Source: Brachypodium distachyon
Taxonomy: Eukaryota > Streptophyta > Magnoliopsida > Poales > Poaceae
NCBI RefSeq assembly: GCF_000005505.3
Contig: NC_016132.3
Location: forward strand, 8,866,001-8,930,000
Length of the DNA stretch: 64,000 nt
Direction: 5' to 3'
Shown: positions 23,093 to 34,159 of the stretch, piece by piece
Position numbering within the stretch: position 1 is the stretch's first letter
Layout: every line of letters begins with the position of its first letter
The notes under the pieces: model-generated
Databases searched by the model: none
Told to the model about the DNA's origin: nothing
The model's input: only the letters and a program-made list of their open reading frames with translations
Program-made: the position numbers and the translations under genes

Positions 23093-24212
23093 TGCAGGCT
23101 GGGTGACAGTTGGAGGAGAAAGAGAAAAATCTCACCCCCTAAATCCCTAATTGAGAAACTTTGGGGCACTTATTGTAGGCTTCATCTATAAGAAAATGTT
23201 TAGCAAAAAGACATTGCTGAAGAATCAACAACGAGACAGAGCCTGACATGCTGATGCGATGCGATCTCACAGCTTATATTCACTTCTTCGTTCTGGTTGG
23301 CACCGAGGGGCGAACCTAAAGCGTCGGCCAAAAGGTGTCATAAAGAATGACACTGAGCTCACACAACTCACCACCAACTTCTCTTTTTAGGAAAGACTGT
23401 AAGGGATAGCCCCTAAAGTATATACTGTGAGCACCGGAATTTGAACCTTGATGGGTGGAGTCATACAACTACAACTCCAACCAAACCAAGAGGTGCTTCT
23501 CCGCCACTCACTTCTCTAGCGCTGATCCTATAATTTTCAGTTTTTCTTCATAAATTCACTTATAGTTTTTTCGATGCCAGTGCCTATGACCCTAACTTGG
23601 TTCATCTTGTCAACAAATAAACTCGTGCTAAATGTAAGTGTCTCAAGATAGGGCCATTTTGGCTCAAATTCTCATAAATGTTGAGATTTGTTAATTTTTG
23701 CACTATGCGCTGGTGGAGTTTGATGTGGTGATTCTCCTGTGCGCCGTGGACGCACGAGAGTTTTTGTGGTGCCATTGGGTCCGAAAGGGGTTTGACTGGA
23801 TCACTTGAACTTCTTTCCTAGTTTCTATCAGCTGAGCTGGCCATCCACGTCGAATTGGGTACCCGGTGCACCAAGAAAGCACGGTGACGTGGGTTCGCCA
23901 AGTGGACAGTTTATGTGGAAAAGAAAATTGGAAATCGCACAAAAGCGACGGAAAGAGACAAGACTCCCACAGCAACGGCTGATTGCCCTAGCCCCCCAAC
24001 CGGTGTGCACCAGCAGAGCAGGAGCCCCCTTTCGCCCGCTTCGCACTCCTCTTCCTTCCCTGCCTTTCCCAGATCTCTCACGCCCCAGCCGCGAGTCGTC
24101 GGACTCGGACAAGTACCGAGGCGGCGAGGGAGCGTCCCCGAGAGGTCGTCGCAGCTCGGTCCCGGCGGTTCTGGGTGGCGGCGGCGCCCGGCGCGTCTCG
24201 GCGTATCAGGTA
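23093..24212. other. Intergenic plus 5' leader of the membrane-protein gene
   Basis: Positions 23093-23800 hold AT-rich sequence with no assignable feature. From about 23980 the base composition jumps to CT- and GC-rich, typical of a grass 5' leader, and continues to the start codon at 24213. An upstream ORF in this leader cannot be excluded. Confidence 0.4.
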
Positions 24213-27200
24213 ATGGACGCCGGTGGCGGGGGCTTGGGCGGGTTCCAGTGGACCGCGGAGGAGGCGTCGACGATCGGGGGCATCGCGACGGTGTCGCTGC
24301 TGCACTCCTTCATCCCCACGCACTGGCTCCCCTTCTCCATCGTCGGGCGCGCCCAGCGCTGGCCGCTCTCCCGCACACTCCTCGTCAGTCAGTACCCGCC
24401 CCACCACCTACCTCGCCCCTTTTCTTCTTTTGCCGCTGTTTCTGCTTACTGTTCGCCGCTGTTAGATCTGGAGGTTAGAGGCGATACCCGGTTAGGGTTT
24501 ATTTAGCGTGGGGGGAACGGGGCTAGTTGCTCTAACTGGTCGAATTGAGTTGGATCATTGTAGTGTAGGAAATGGCAGTGTTGTGGTGCCGTGACAGTAC
24601 TCAGTAGTGTCCGTGGCAATGCATGCAACATTGAGACCCGAGAGCATGCCTGAACATTCTGGGCAATCCTGATGGTTGTGTGCTTGTCTGGGCAAAGTCG
24701 GCCAGTCCTGGTACGGACGAATTGGTTGTATTAGGAGACTGGTTGACATCTGCATTGATGATAACTGTTGGGTGTGTGGGTTTCATGAACCATCTAGTTC
24801 ACCCAATATCTTAAGCTATTAAGGAAAGCTTGGACAATATACTCATTCTCCTACAGGATGCAGGACACAGGCTTGTACTGTCGTCCATTTCATGGGGTCT
24901 GTTCCGCATCCAGGAATTCTGAATTTTCGTTGTTGAAGTTTTTTTCATGTTTCTTTTTGGTGTGGGCTCTTATATCTTCCTGAACCCTTGCATCTTCTGA
25001 ACCCATGGAAAATATTTAAGCCATATCAGTTGGTTTAGAGTTTCTCACCTTAACATTTTTAATACGGATACCCCCAGGAACATGGCAGAGGTTAGTGTAT
25101 ATTCTTAGTAGTGGCTGTAATGCCATGTATATTTATTCAGAATAGAAACTCAGGCAGAAAGACATGGCATACTGGGTCAGTTTTCAATGTGTACAAGTCT
25201 TGTACTCTACTTGCTGCATCGGATTCGTTATGATTTCTAGCCTCTATACCATACACACATCATGAAAATTTGATTTAGGCACTTTAACTATGGGATTAAC
25301 TATGTTGGAGTTGCATGGTAGTTATAGATTGGATGATGATCAACGGTTTATTTCTGAACATAATATGCAATTTAAATTAATCTTCCGATTCGACCGCACT
25401 GTCGAATTGGGTTCTTTATCACAAGTACATGCATGTTTTCTACATACGTGAATGAGATCCATTCATGTTTATATTTGTGAAGATCGATCATTGGCCTTGA
25501 AGTTCTTTTGTTGAGTTTTGTTTAATTTAGTGCCGATTTGCAAGTGCATTGTAAAAACCTCTTGTCCTTTTATCTTGCATGAATGTTGTAATCAACTAGC
25601 ACAATCACATGATCTTGTTTTCTCTCTCTCTGCAACTTGTGTATATAAACTTGTATAACTGGAAATGCATTTTCAAGTGACTAAATATTTATTTCATAGT
25701 TATATTTGGATTAACATCATCCTGCATACTGTCTTTTGTGTCTGCAAATCACAACGGCATACTCTATAAATTAATAATTGCATATTGACAAAGTTCTCAA
25801 GGCTTATAAATTGGACTTTTACTCCTTGGCTAATTCCCTGTACGTGACTTACTGTTATGTTGTTCACTACTTCACTTCACCCGGGCAGGATACTTGTTCA
25901 TTAGGTTATCCATATGTTTAATGTACTACTGTATCCCCTTGTGTTTTCTAGATAAATCGGTGATGCATACTTTGCCATTTGGCAACAGTTTTGTTCTTCT
26001 ATATATATCATTATTAGTAAATGACTCCCAACTTTTGCAGCTGCATTTGGAGCTGTACTTCATGTTGTTTCGACCGCTCTTCTTGGGATAACTGCAGTTA
26101 CCATGGCAAATACTATAGCAGGCGAGGAAACAGTGCATAAACTTGCCTCGCTGTTGCTGATTTTTCTTGGAGCAGGATATATTCTGTTGTTTGCGTTAGG
26201 AAAAGGTGGTCATAGCCATGCTCATAATCATCCAATGGAGAAGATGGCAGTTGCTGGTCTTGTACTTGTACCTGCATTATCACCCTGTGCAACTACTCTT
26301 CCAGTGTTTCTTGCTGTTGGCAACTCATCATCGATGATGATTCTGGCGATCATTGTACTTCTCTTCAGGTGGTCAACCCCTTTTTACCGTTTTCAGTTGT
26401 TTTGGCTTGTCGACACTTGACATTTAAATGCCACTGTCATCCCTGCTCACCCCCCGTTTTTCCTTATCTTTGCTCTCATTGACCACTAGCTAAGCCTTGC
26501 ACCCATAAGTGATTTTGGTTTTACAAATATTAAATAAGTTGATCGTAAATTCATACTCCCTCCGTTCCAAAACACAACTCATTTAGATTTGTGCACTTGG
26601 ACCAAGGCAGCTCTCGTTTATAGTGCATGACCACTCATATTGGATTAATAGTAAATGGATGTGAGTAGTTATTGGTCGGGTGCGGGTACCAAGAGAAAAA
26701 TGAGGTGTGTTGTGGAACAAATGAAAAAAATCTATATGAGTTGTGTTTTGGAATGGAGGGAGTAGTACATTTTGGTCTGGACCTTTATGGGGCTTAACTA
26801 TGTAATAGAAGTTAGTTCTATTCTGGACCTTCAGTTGATGCAAAATGTTTTTACAAAGTACAGCTTTTACATGTATTTATAAATACTCCCTCTGATCCAA
26901 AATAAGTGTCAGTTTTGAACTAAGCCTAGTTCAAAACTGTGACACTTATTTTGGAGGTAGTGCTAAATAAGTTGATCATAGATTCGTAGTACATTTTGGT
27001 CTGAACCTTTAGGGGGCTTAACTATGTAATAGAAGTTAGTTCTATTTTTGACCTTCAGTTGATGTGAAATGTTTTGCAAACTATAGCTTTTACATGTATT
27101 TACATTAATAATATAGTTTTATTCAATATTGCAAGCCTCCACCAAAGTGCTGAATAAGGTCAGCAGAGTCCGAAGATTAAAGGTAGTCCTGAAGCTTTAA

Positions 27201-27906
27201 CTGTCACTACTGGTCACTACCCTGAATCTTGAGGGAGTCTTAACAACAGCCTTAGGTGTGAACTAAACTCTCCATCTTGAATGGGATGTGGACCATGTGC
27301 ATGCCTGTGAGTCGTGACCACGGCTTGAACATAAAGCACCCATGTGCAGGACATGATTAATAGGATTGCTGAACATAACTGCTTATCTCATGACAGTAAC
27401 CAGTGGTAGGATTGTCAAGAATTGCTGGTAAACTGAGTGGTAGCTTGGCTAGCTACTGCTGCCATTTCAATTCTAAACTATTTTGGTTAGTTGAATTTAT
27501 TTTAACTTCACTGGCCTTAAAAAAAAACTGATGGAACACAACATAGGAGGGGTGTATATGTTAGTCGTCATGTCTGCGTACTTGCATGTTGAATCTACTA
27601 TGCATGCAGAGTATCTAACCAGAAGTTGTACAGTTCCGTCAAAATGTTTTAAATCATTTGCTTTGTGTTGTAACCTGACACATTTACTTTTATGCCTGCA
27701 GTACTATCACAGTGATGACATCCCTGGTGGCTCTCTCGTTCTACGGTGCTAGCCAGATCAAGTTTCACTGGGTGGAACGCTACGACAAGGTCCTCGTCGG
27801 CTCAGTGCTGTGTCTCGTTGGAGTCTTGACATATGTGTTCCATCACCACGATGGTGACGAGCATTCTCTGCATGCACATGTGCACAGGAAACTTGTCTCT
27901 CCATAG
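24213..27906 (+). CDS. Multi-pass membrane protein resembling NicO/UreH metal transporters
   Basis: Three exons: 24213-24387, 26041-26368, 27702-27906. Phases 1 and 2 close exactly; donors are GTCAGT and GTGGTC; 235 aa. About six hydrophobic segments are visible, in GIATVSLLHSFIPTHW, AVLHVVSTALLGITAV, LASLLLIFLGAGYILLF, MAVAGLVLVPALSPC, MMILAIIVLLFSTITVMTSL and VLVGSVLCLVGVLTYVF. Helix 1 carries HSFIPTH, which fits the H-x3-P-x-H metal-binding signature of nickel/cobalt exporters (RcnA/NicO) and UreH-like proteins. Two further His clusters, GGHSHAHNHP after helix 3 and HHHDGDEHSLHAHVH at the C-terminus, match the His-rich loops of that group. Transport of a divalent metal is therefore an inference; membrane location and substrate are not visible. 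The ATG at 24213 is the first in frame after the leader. Intron 2 contains two MITEs and a local duplication. Confidence 0.82.
26556..26762. mobile_element. Stowaway-type MITE, 207 bp
   Basis: The ends CTCCCTCCGTTCCAAAACAC and the complementary GTGTTTTGGAATGGAGGGAG are flanked by TA (26554-26555 and 26763-26764). The homologous empty site in the neighbouring duplicate has a single TA, which confirms the 2-bp target duplication and the element's exact limits. Confidence 0.93.
26886..26960. mobile_element. Short Stowaway MITE hairpin, 75 bp
   Basis: This is a nearly perfect palindrome. CTCCCTCTGATCCAAAATAA on the left pairs with TTATTTTGGAGGTAG on the right, and GTTTTGAACTAAG with CTAGTTCAAAAC. 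It sits exactly between the two duplicate segments. The left TSD is TA; the right is degenerate. Confidence 0.85.
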
Positions 27907-28422
27907 AGGAATATATAGTAGATAGCAAACCAAGTTTCCTATGTTTTTGTGAAACAAATTCTCTGTTGTCCTCTAACCGTTGTACGTGATTTGCTGTATA
28001 AAGATCTGATTATTAATCCATCTGTCTGGAATCTATCCGCATCTGGCTTTGCCAGGAACTCATAGCTGGAACTGGGAGTTTGCGTTGTAGTGTAGCACCT
28101 TGTTTGTGCTGATCTAGTTAACTGCAACAATATTTTTTTCAAGTTGAGGCTGTGGTCTTCTTCTATTTTTGAAGGAAGGCTGTGGTCTTCTGAACATATG
28201 CTTCGTTACTTCAAACTATGGGAGTGGGGGAGGCCTTAATCAACCCCGTTACCCCTCACATCATCCGAACAAGAACTCAGCAATACTGGCGAGTAGTAGT
28301 ATATATTGCTTCATCACATTGCTTTTCTTAAGAAACATGAATTTCACGTTGAACTTAAAATCCTTAGTTATACTGCACAAATATGTATACTTGGTATATT
28401 GCTTTATCCAATTTGAGTTATA
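27907..28422. other. 3' UTR and intergenic DNA
   Basis: The first part is presumably 3' UTR of the membrane-protein gene. The rest is AT-rich with no recognised feature. Confidence 0.4.
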
Positions 28423-28657
28423 CTCCCTCCGTTCGGGTTTATAAGATTCCTATTTTCGTGACATACTTTGACCAACAATTATTCAAATTATATTTAGCAT
28501 ATGAATATAAAAGTTATATCATTAGAAAGAATTTTTCAATACGAATCGAACGATATATATATCTTTTGTGCCACAATAATCTTATATTACCATTGTAATT
28601 TTTGGTCAAAGTTTGGCATAAATTTCGCGCGGGCCTTACAAACCCAAACGGAGGGAC
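28423..28657. mobile_element. Stowaway-type MITE, 235 bp
   Basis: The left end CTCCCTCCGTTCGGGTTTAT pairs with the right end ACCCAAACGGAGGGAC. TA flanks both sides (28421-28422, 28658-28659). Internal complementary tracts ACTTTGACCAACAATT and AATTTTTGGTCAAAGT are those of the larger grass Stowaway subfamilies. Confidence 0.9.
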
Positions 28658-29267
28658 TAAAACATAGGAACGTAACTATGCTCCCAATAAAAACCCTTGA
28701 AAATACCCTTGGGTCCACCGTATCCTGTCTCGACGGGACCCAACTAAACATGGAGAGAAAGAAAAAGGCGACGAGGTTGCCGTGCTTTGCTAGCTCCTGC
28801 TATACCGCGCAGCGATGGGGACCACCACCACACTCTGGGGGCATCCTCACCATGACACATCAAGAACGCCTTACCGTGCCTCGCATAGTGGAGGTCTATG
28901 ACTCTGTGTTAAGGGCTCCTTTGATTCAAAGGAATTTCATAAGAAATTTGGAGGGTTCTATTCCTAAGGAATAATTCCTTTATAACTCCTTTGATTTGCA
29001 GGATTTGAAACCATGGGAATATTTTTTATGGACTAGTTTGCATGCAATTCCGAAGGAAAGTTTCGATGAGGTCCAACTTCATGGAAAATTTCCTTTGTCT
29101 CTGTGACGACAATGAGTAGCACATAATCCTTTAAGCAAATCTTGCATTTTTCATGTGGTGCAATCAAACAACTTCTACTACACATTTCTGTATTTTGAAT
29201 TTTCATAAGATTTAACATGGCATGACATTTAAATCCTATGTTTTTATATCCCCATTTTGAAATCCTA

Positions 29268-29589
29268 GGCATCTCCAAGAGTGAGCTCCCATTTGTCCTT
29301 TTGAGGAGTCTTTGGACAAATGGAGGTGAGCAAAATATTAAGTTGTCCAATGGTAATCTCGCATTTATCTCTTCATGAGTCTTTGACATGTGGGCCAAGA
29401 AAACAAGTAGACAAGGTTTAGATGAGTTTTGCACGAATGGAGACTCCCCGTACTCTCCCCAAATTTATGAAAGAAATGGGGGTATGGACCAGTTTTGGAC
29501 AAATGAAGATTTTCATCGGGTTCTCTATTTTGCTTATGGACCTCCGTATAGACAAATTTGGACAAGTAGGGGGTTTCGTCAGAGATGCC
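29268..29589. mobile_element. Possible MITE with GGCATCTC ends
   Basis: The left end GGCATCTCCAAGAG and the right end GAGATGCC are inverted over 8 bp. Internally, TTGTCCTTTTGAGG and variants of TTTGGACAAATGGAG repeat in both orientations. Flanking trinucleotides CTA and CTG are not an exact duplication. Many grass elements begin GGGCATCTCCAA, so a degenerate MITE is plausible but not proven. Confidence 0.4.
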
Positions 29590-29807
29590 CTGAGTTTTCT
29601 TGGAAAACAAGTTCTGTAACAAAGCCCACGAAAGGGCTCGGCAGCGGCCCCGCACTGTCATCTTCCCTTGCCCTCCACGGCTTTTTATCCGGCTGAAACC
29701 CCCACCCCTCCCAAGCCCAAAGTCCCAGGCGCGGCGCTGCACAGGCGCGCAGCCTGCCGTGGTAGGTTGCTGAGTGCTCTTGCTTGCTGTTAGCTACAGC
29801 GGCGGCG

Positions 29808-31463
29808 ATGGACGACCACTACAAGACGCTGGGGCTCCGGCGGGACGCCAGCAAGGAGGACGTCAAGGCCGCCTTCGCCCGCTTCGCGCTCCTCCACCAC
29901 CCCGACCGCCACCCCAAGGCCGACGCCGCCACCCGCGCCGAAGCCACCCGCCGCTTCCGCCAGGCGTACGAGGCCTACCACGTCCTCCGCGACGACCACC
30001 GCCGCGCCGAGTAGGACCTCCTCTTCCCCTTCTCCTCGGATTCGAGTGACCATGCCCATGCGCACTGCGGCGCCGAGTCCCGCGCCTCCCCCGCTTCCGG
30101 TGGCAACGGCTATGGCGGTGTCTCCTCCTCCTCCTCCTCCTCCTCCTCCAACTGGCCATATCCATCTCCGAAGGGAACTGAAAGTTGGGGCGCTTGGCTT
30201 AGAGCCAATTGGCACCCCTTGCTCTGCTGGTAAGCTCGAAATGTAGCTGCTAAATTCGCCTCAAAACTCCGTTCTTGTAGCATCTATTCTACTTCTGGTG
30301 AATATCTTTCATTGTCTGAAATGTGATGGCTCTGCATTACACTGCGGGTTGTGCTAGATGGCGTGCTCCTGTATAATTCTTTGGTAAGCAAACGGCTCAT
30401 CAACTTCTAATAGTTCATCTGCTAATTGTGTTCCGCTTTAGTTAATCAAATGACTCCCTGCTCTTTTAGATACATTTGTCCAATATGTTTCAAATCAATC
30501 GACCCCCATTTTATGTGTAGTATCAACTGAAACTGCTAAAATCAGTAGCTAATTTGGAATGCTAGTCTGGTATGCCATGTGGATGGCAGCCAAGCAAATT
30601 GGCGTGCCGATTTGATTGTGAGCTGACTGAAAACTGATTGAAGACATGAGTTAGTTATAAACTGTCACTCTGTCAGGAAGAAGGGAATTCGCTTATTTCA
30701 TCCGTGCAATCTCTAATCCTTGAGCGATTATTCTCTTAGCACAGCTAGAAGCATTGTTTCAGTCAAGTTAAGAACGCATCAGCTTCATGGCTGATAGTTT
30801 GGATCTAAAAATGCAGTTATCAGCATGCTGAAAGTTTCCCTTTATTATGGATAGATGCAACAATAAGAATTATATCCGGCCATATCCTGCTAAAAAAAGA
30901 GAATTATATCCTGCTAAAAAAAGAGAATTATATCCTGCTAAAAAAAGGTAAGGTATCCTGAGATTGTTTTGCAAGTGATAGTATTACATTGTAAGTCGAG
31001 TTAAGTTTCAGATCCTCGCTGTTGTTGATATTAGATCAGTAAAACGGGCCGTGTGACCATATTGCGCCGCAGACTGTTGTGAACTCTCCGAATCAGTACA
31101 TCACCCGTCGCGAGCGCAAGTGCACAGATGCCACTGGAGTAGGTCCAAATGCTACGTTAATGGAAAATTCAAGTATAAAAATAGTATTGGTTGTGAGTCG
31201 TCAAGAATTGGATGGCTCACTGGTGACAGCCTGAGAATGCTTGGAGACTGCTTAGTTTTACTGTCTTTATGCGAATAAACACCTCAAGCCGCTCATTGCT
31301 GATGTCCTATTCTAGGGGTTGCTACTTGGCAAGGTATTACCAACGCAATAAACTCAATTTGTGTTTGTTTACTGTGCAGAAATCATCAAGGCAGTCGATA
31401 CAGGAGGAAGAAGCGGAGGCGAAAAAGAAGATGAACAATGAGCCCTCGGAAGAACAGCAGTAA
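29808..31463 (+). pseudogene. J-domain (DnaJ) gene, copy 1, premature stop after the J domain
   Basis: The ATG at 29808 opens DDHYKTLGLRRDASKEDVKA, then the catalytic HPDRH, then FRQAYEAYHVLRDDHRRAE and TAG at 30012-30014. In the intact third copy the same position reads RAEYDF, so the stop replaces a Tyr codon (TAC to TAG). Past the stop the same frame stays open through a Ser run to a GT donor at 30230 in the same phase as copy 3, so this is a single lesion in an otherwise normal exon 1. The last exon, 31380-31463, reads KSSRQSIQEEEAEAKKKM to TAA and matches copy 3's exon 3 position. A middle exon was not found. The truncated product would be a J-domain-only protein of 68 aa. J domains stimulate Hsp70 ATPase, and the HPD tripeptide is intact, so residual function is possible. 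Confidence 0.8.
30883..30949. repeat. 24-bp tandem repeat, 2.8 copies
   Basis: The unit TATCCTGCTAAAAAAAGAGA plus ATTA starts at 30883, 30907 and 30931, inside the presumed intron of J-domain copy 1. The A run makes slippage a likely cause. Confidence 0.9.
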
Positions 31464-32494
31464 ACGAACAATGTGTTAGGAACTGACAGTGGGATGAGTA
31501 GATGACCCATTAGCTAATTCCAAAGCTAGGCATGTAAACAGTCTAGTTCCAGATTGCTGTGGAAGGTGTGGCCTATGGGAGAGCAATGCACAAGGTTGTT
31601 CATGAGAGGTTTTAGCGTTGTAACCTGTGACTAGTGGTTTAGATTCCACTGGCAAACTTATATTTCAAATCCTGAATCGTCTGCGAATATTAGGAAAAGC
31701 AGCATTCTGGCAGAAAACTTTAATCCGCAACTAGCTGTGCTCGCATCTCATATTGCATCTATGCGACCCCTCTGAGTTTCCAAATCTTTTTTTGTGGATA
31801 TAGGTTAGGCATATCTTGTAATTTTCATAAAAAAAACATCTGTGACCTTGACAAAAAAGAGACATCTGAAAAACACATGATATTCTTTTGTTGTCATAGG
31901 TAACATATGATCATATTTTCTGATGAAACTTTGTAGGCACATAACAAATGAAAAAAAAATCTCGGTAAAAAATATCACATTCAGACCGAGGGATGAAATG
32001 CAGGTTAATTTCGAACAAAACTTAAAGATGCAAATGAGTAATTATTCGGACGCTTTTATGTTAGATTAAGATTGGACGGTCCATGTTGTTCCAGCGCATG
32101 GCACCGTGTTAGCACCCAGTGCCCGGGTGGAAGTTTACAATTTACACCTTAACGCTGTCGAAATAACAAAAAAGTTTACACCTTCGACCGACTAGTATTT
32201 GCGTCTCCGTAACTTTTTCCACTCTCCGGACCGATTTGCATGAGAACACGGAGGGTGCGTTTGGTTCCTTCTTCCAACAAGGCTTAGATGAGCCAGGCCA
32301 GGTAGTCAGCTCGTATGGACCTAAACGGACCCGGATCCGCAGGTAAAAGACCTCTGTGGCTCTGTCTCCGTCCTGTTTCGTCACGATCCGCCGGCCCAGC
32401 AGAGTCTCATATCTTGGAGAGGAAGCAAAGGCCGGGAATCTCGTGGGAGCTCGCCGCCGTGCGTCGCAGCGTTAATTTGCCCCCGGCCGGCCCG

Positions 32495-33765
32495 ATGGGC
32501 GCCGACCACTACGAGACGCTTGGTGTCTGTCGCAACGCCAGCAAAGCCGACATCAAGAACGCCTTCTTCCGCCAAGCGCACCGCTAACACCCCGACCACC
32601 ACCCCGCCGCGGACGCCGCCGCCCGCGCCGAAGCCGCGAGCCGCTTCCGCCAGGTCAAGGACGCCTACCGCGTCCTCTCCGACGACAGCCGCCGCTCCGC
32701 GTATGACTCTGGCCTCCGCTGCAGGAAACGGACCGGAGGCGGACACGGCGGCAGCGCCAGCGGTACGGCGGTACCTCCTCCTCCTCCTCCTCGTCTTCGA
32801 ATGGCCATGGACAGTACAGCGGTACCTCATCCTCTTCCTCTTCCTCCTCTTCGTCGTCTTCGAACGGCCACGCGCACGGGAATAGACGGCATGGACACGC
32901 CGGCGGTTATCGGGCCCGTCCATGGCCACGCCCACCTCTCATGGGAGCAGAAACCAAATCCACTTTGATCTATATTGCCGTATGGTAAGCTAAATTGGTG
33001 TCCATCATTGCCCTCGGATATTTTATTTTCCAGAGCTTGCAACAAAATCTTTGTATACTGCAGGGCCGTGGTCCTTTCTGGGATGGCAATACTTGGACAT
33101 TATCTCCCGGATGTGGAGCCTGTAAGTATATCCTCAGTTTAATCAATTGATGATTCCCTGCTGTTGTTGCCAACATCATCAATCTGTGAATTCAGTAATT
33201 GGTCTGGAATCATTGGTTGAACTTGTCATTTCGATGGCACGCAAGCAGTTAGCTTGTTAATCTGATTGCTGAATGTCAAAGGGAAGCTGACTAAAACTTA
33301 AATGAGGAGGAGAATTAGTTAGAAATTATTTAAAGGTGTACTACTCCAGGAAGCATGAACAAGAGATTTTGCTGGACTGCCATACAACATGTCATCCTTG
33401 TATGCACGGTTGATTGGCTGGTCTACGTACCTAGAGTTAAAAAGGCAGCTGTTCAATGCATGGACTCAGTTGTAAAAAAAAAGAAAGTTGTCAACATTCT
33501 AAAAATTCCATTAATCTGATTTTTGCATCCTGCATGCAAGATAGTAATGTCAATCGACCTGCAACGAAATCCTTGAGTACCTACCACTAACCGATAGTGA
33601 TTTATTCTTGCTGCAAACAATGCTTGCATCCTTGGCATGTTACTATGTTATTACTAATGTGACCATGTAGTTTTTTTTTTGATGAATTGTAACCATGTAG
33701 TGAGCAGTCTATGTGCGTTATGTTTACTGTGCAGGAGGATGAGAGGATCAAAAGGGTTTGGAGGG
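32495..33765 (+). pseudogene. J-domain (DnaJ) gene, copy 2, nonsense plus frameshift
   Basis: The ATG at 32495 opens GADHYETLGVCRNASKADIK, with TAA at 32585-32587 directly before the HPD motif (HR-stop-HPDHH). The J domain continues in the same frame beyond the stop (FRQVKDAYRVLSDDSRR). The Ser-rich tail is then open only in another frame, so there is also a frameshift at about 32730-32770. In that second frame the tail reaches a GT donor at about 32981. A middle exon at about 33064-33120 (AVVLSGMAILG) corresponds to copy 3's VLLSGAAFLDG, and a last exon begins at 33735 after GTGCAG. The stop falls before the catalytic His-Pro-Asp, so no functional J domain can be made. Gene architecture is otherwise parallel to the intact copy 3.6 kb downstream. 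Confidence 0.82.
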
Positions 33766-34042
33766 TACCAATGGCAGAATATCACTCCCCATCTTACGTT
33801 CCAGTTAAGCTACCACCTTTTGTTGTGTCCTTCTCCCCCACCTTACGTTCCAGGATGCGTTCCCCTTAATTTGGTTTTATCAATTTGACTCCATGTTATT
33901 ATATAGAAATTTGCCCACTATATATATTTCGCTCAATTCAAACGCCCATTTTTCATATGCAATTATTAAATGTATCTCATGCACAACGTTTTTTAAACCA
34001 TTTCTTCGCTGGCACGTTAATGTGACTATTTACTAAACAGTA

Positions 34043-34156
34043 CTCCCTCCGTTTCATAATTCTTGTCTCAAATTTACCTAAAAATGGATGTATTTATTCC
34101 TAAAAAGCATCGAGATACATGTAATATTTCGATCAAGAATTATGTGACGGAGGGAG
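34043..34156. mobile_element. Stowaway MITE
   Basis: A 114-bp element runs from CTCCCTCCGTTTCATAATTC to GAATTATGTGACGGAGGGAG, with TA on both sides (34041-34042, 34157-34158). A second left end only (CTCCCTCCGATTCTAAATTC) is seen at 34506 with no matching right end nearby, a truncated sibling. Confidence 0.9.
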
Positions 34157-34159
34157 TAT

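Larger units (their letters stand above)
26530..27110. repeat. Tandem duplication in intron 2, one copy with a MITE
   Basis: A segment beginning TAAATAAGTTGATC and running through GTACATTTTGGTCTG, GGGGCTTAACTATGTAATAG and ACCTTCAGTTGATG occurs twice: about 26530-26885 and 26963-27110. The copies differ at scattered positions. The left copy carries the 207-bp MITE at 26556-26762; the right copy reads straight through the same point (ATTCG-TA-GTACATTTT). Confidence 0.88.

Noticed and set aside
28911..29060. Possible MITE starting GGGCTCCTTTGATTCAAAGG
   Set aside because: The phrase resembles a common grass repeat, but no complementary right end or target duplication could be located.
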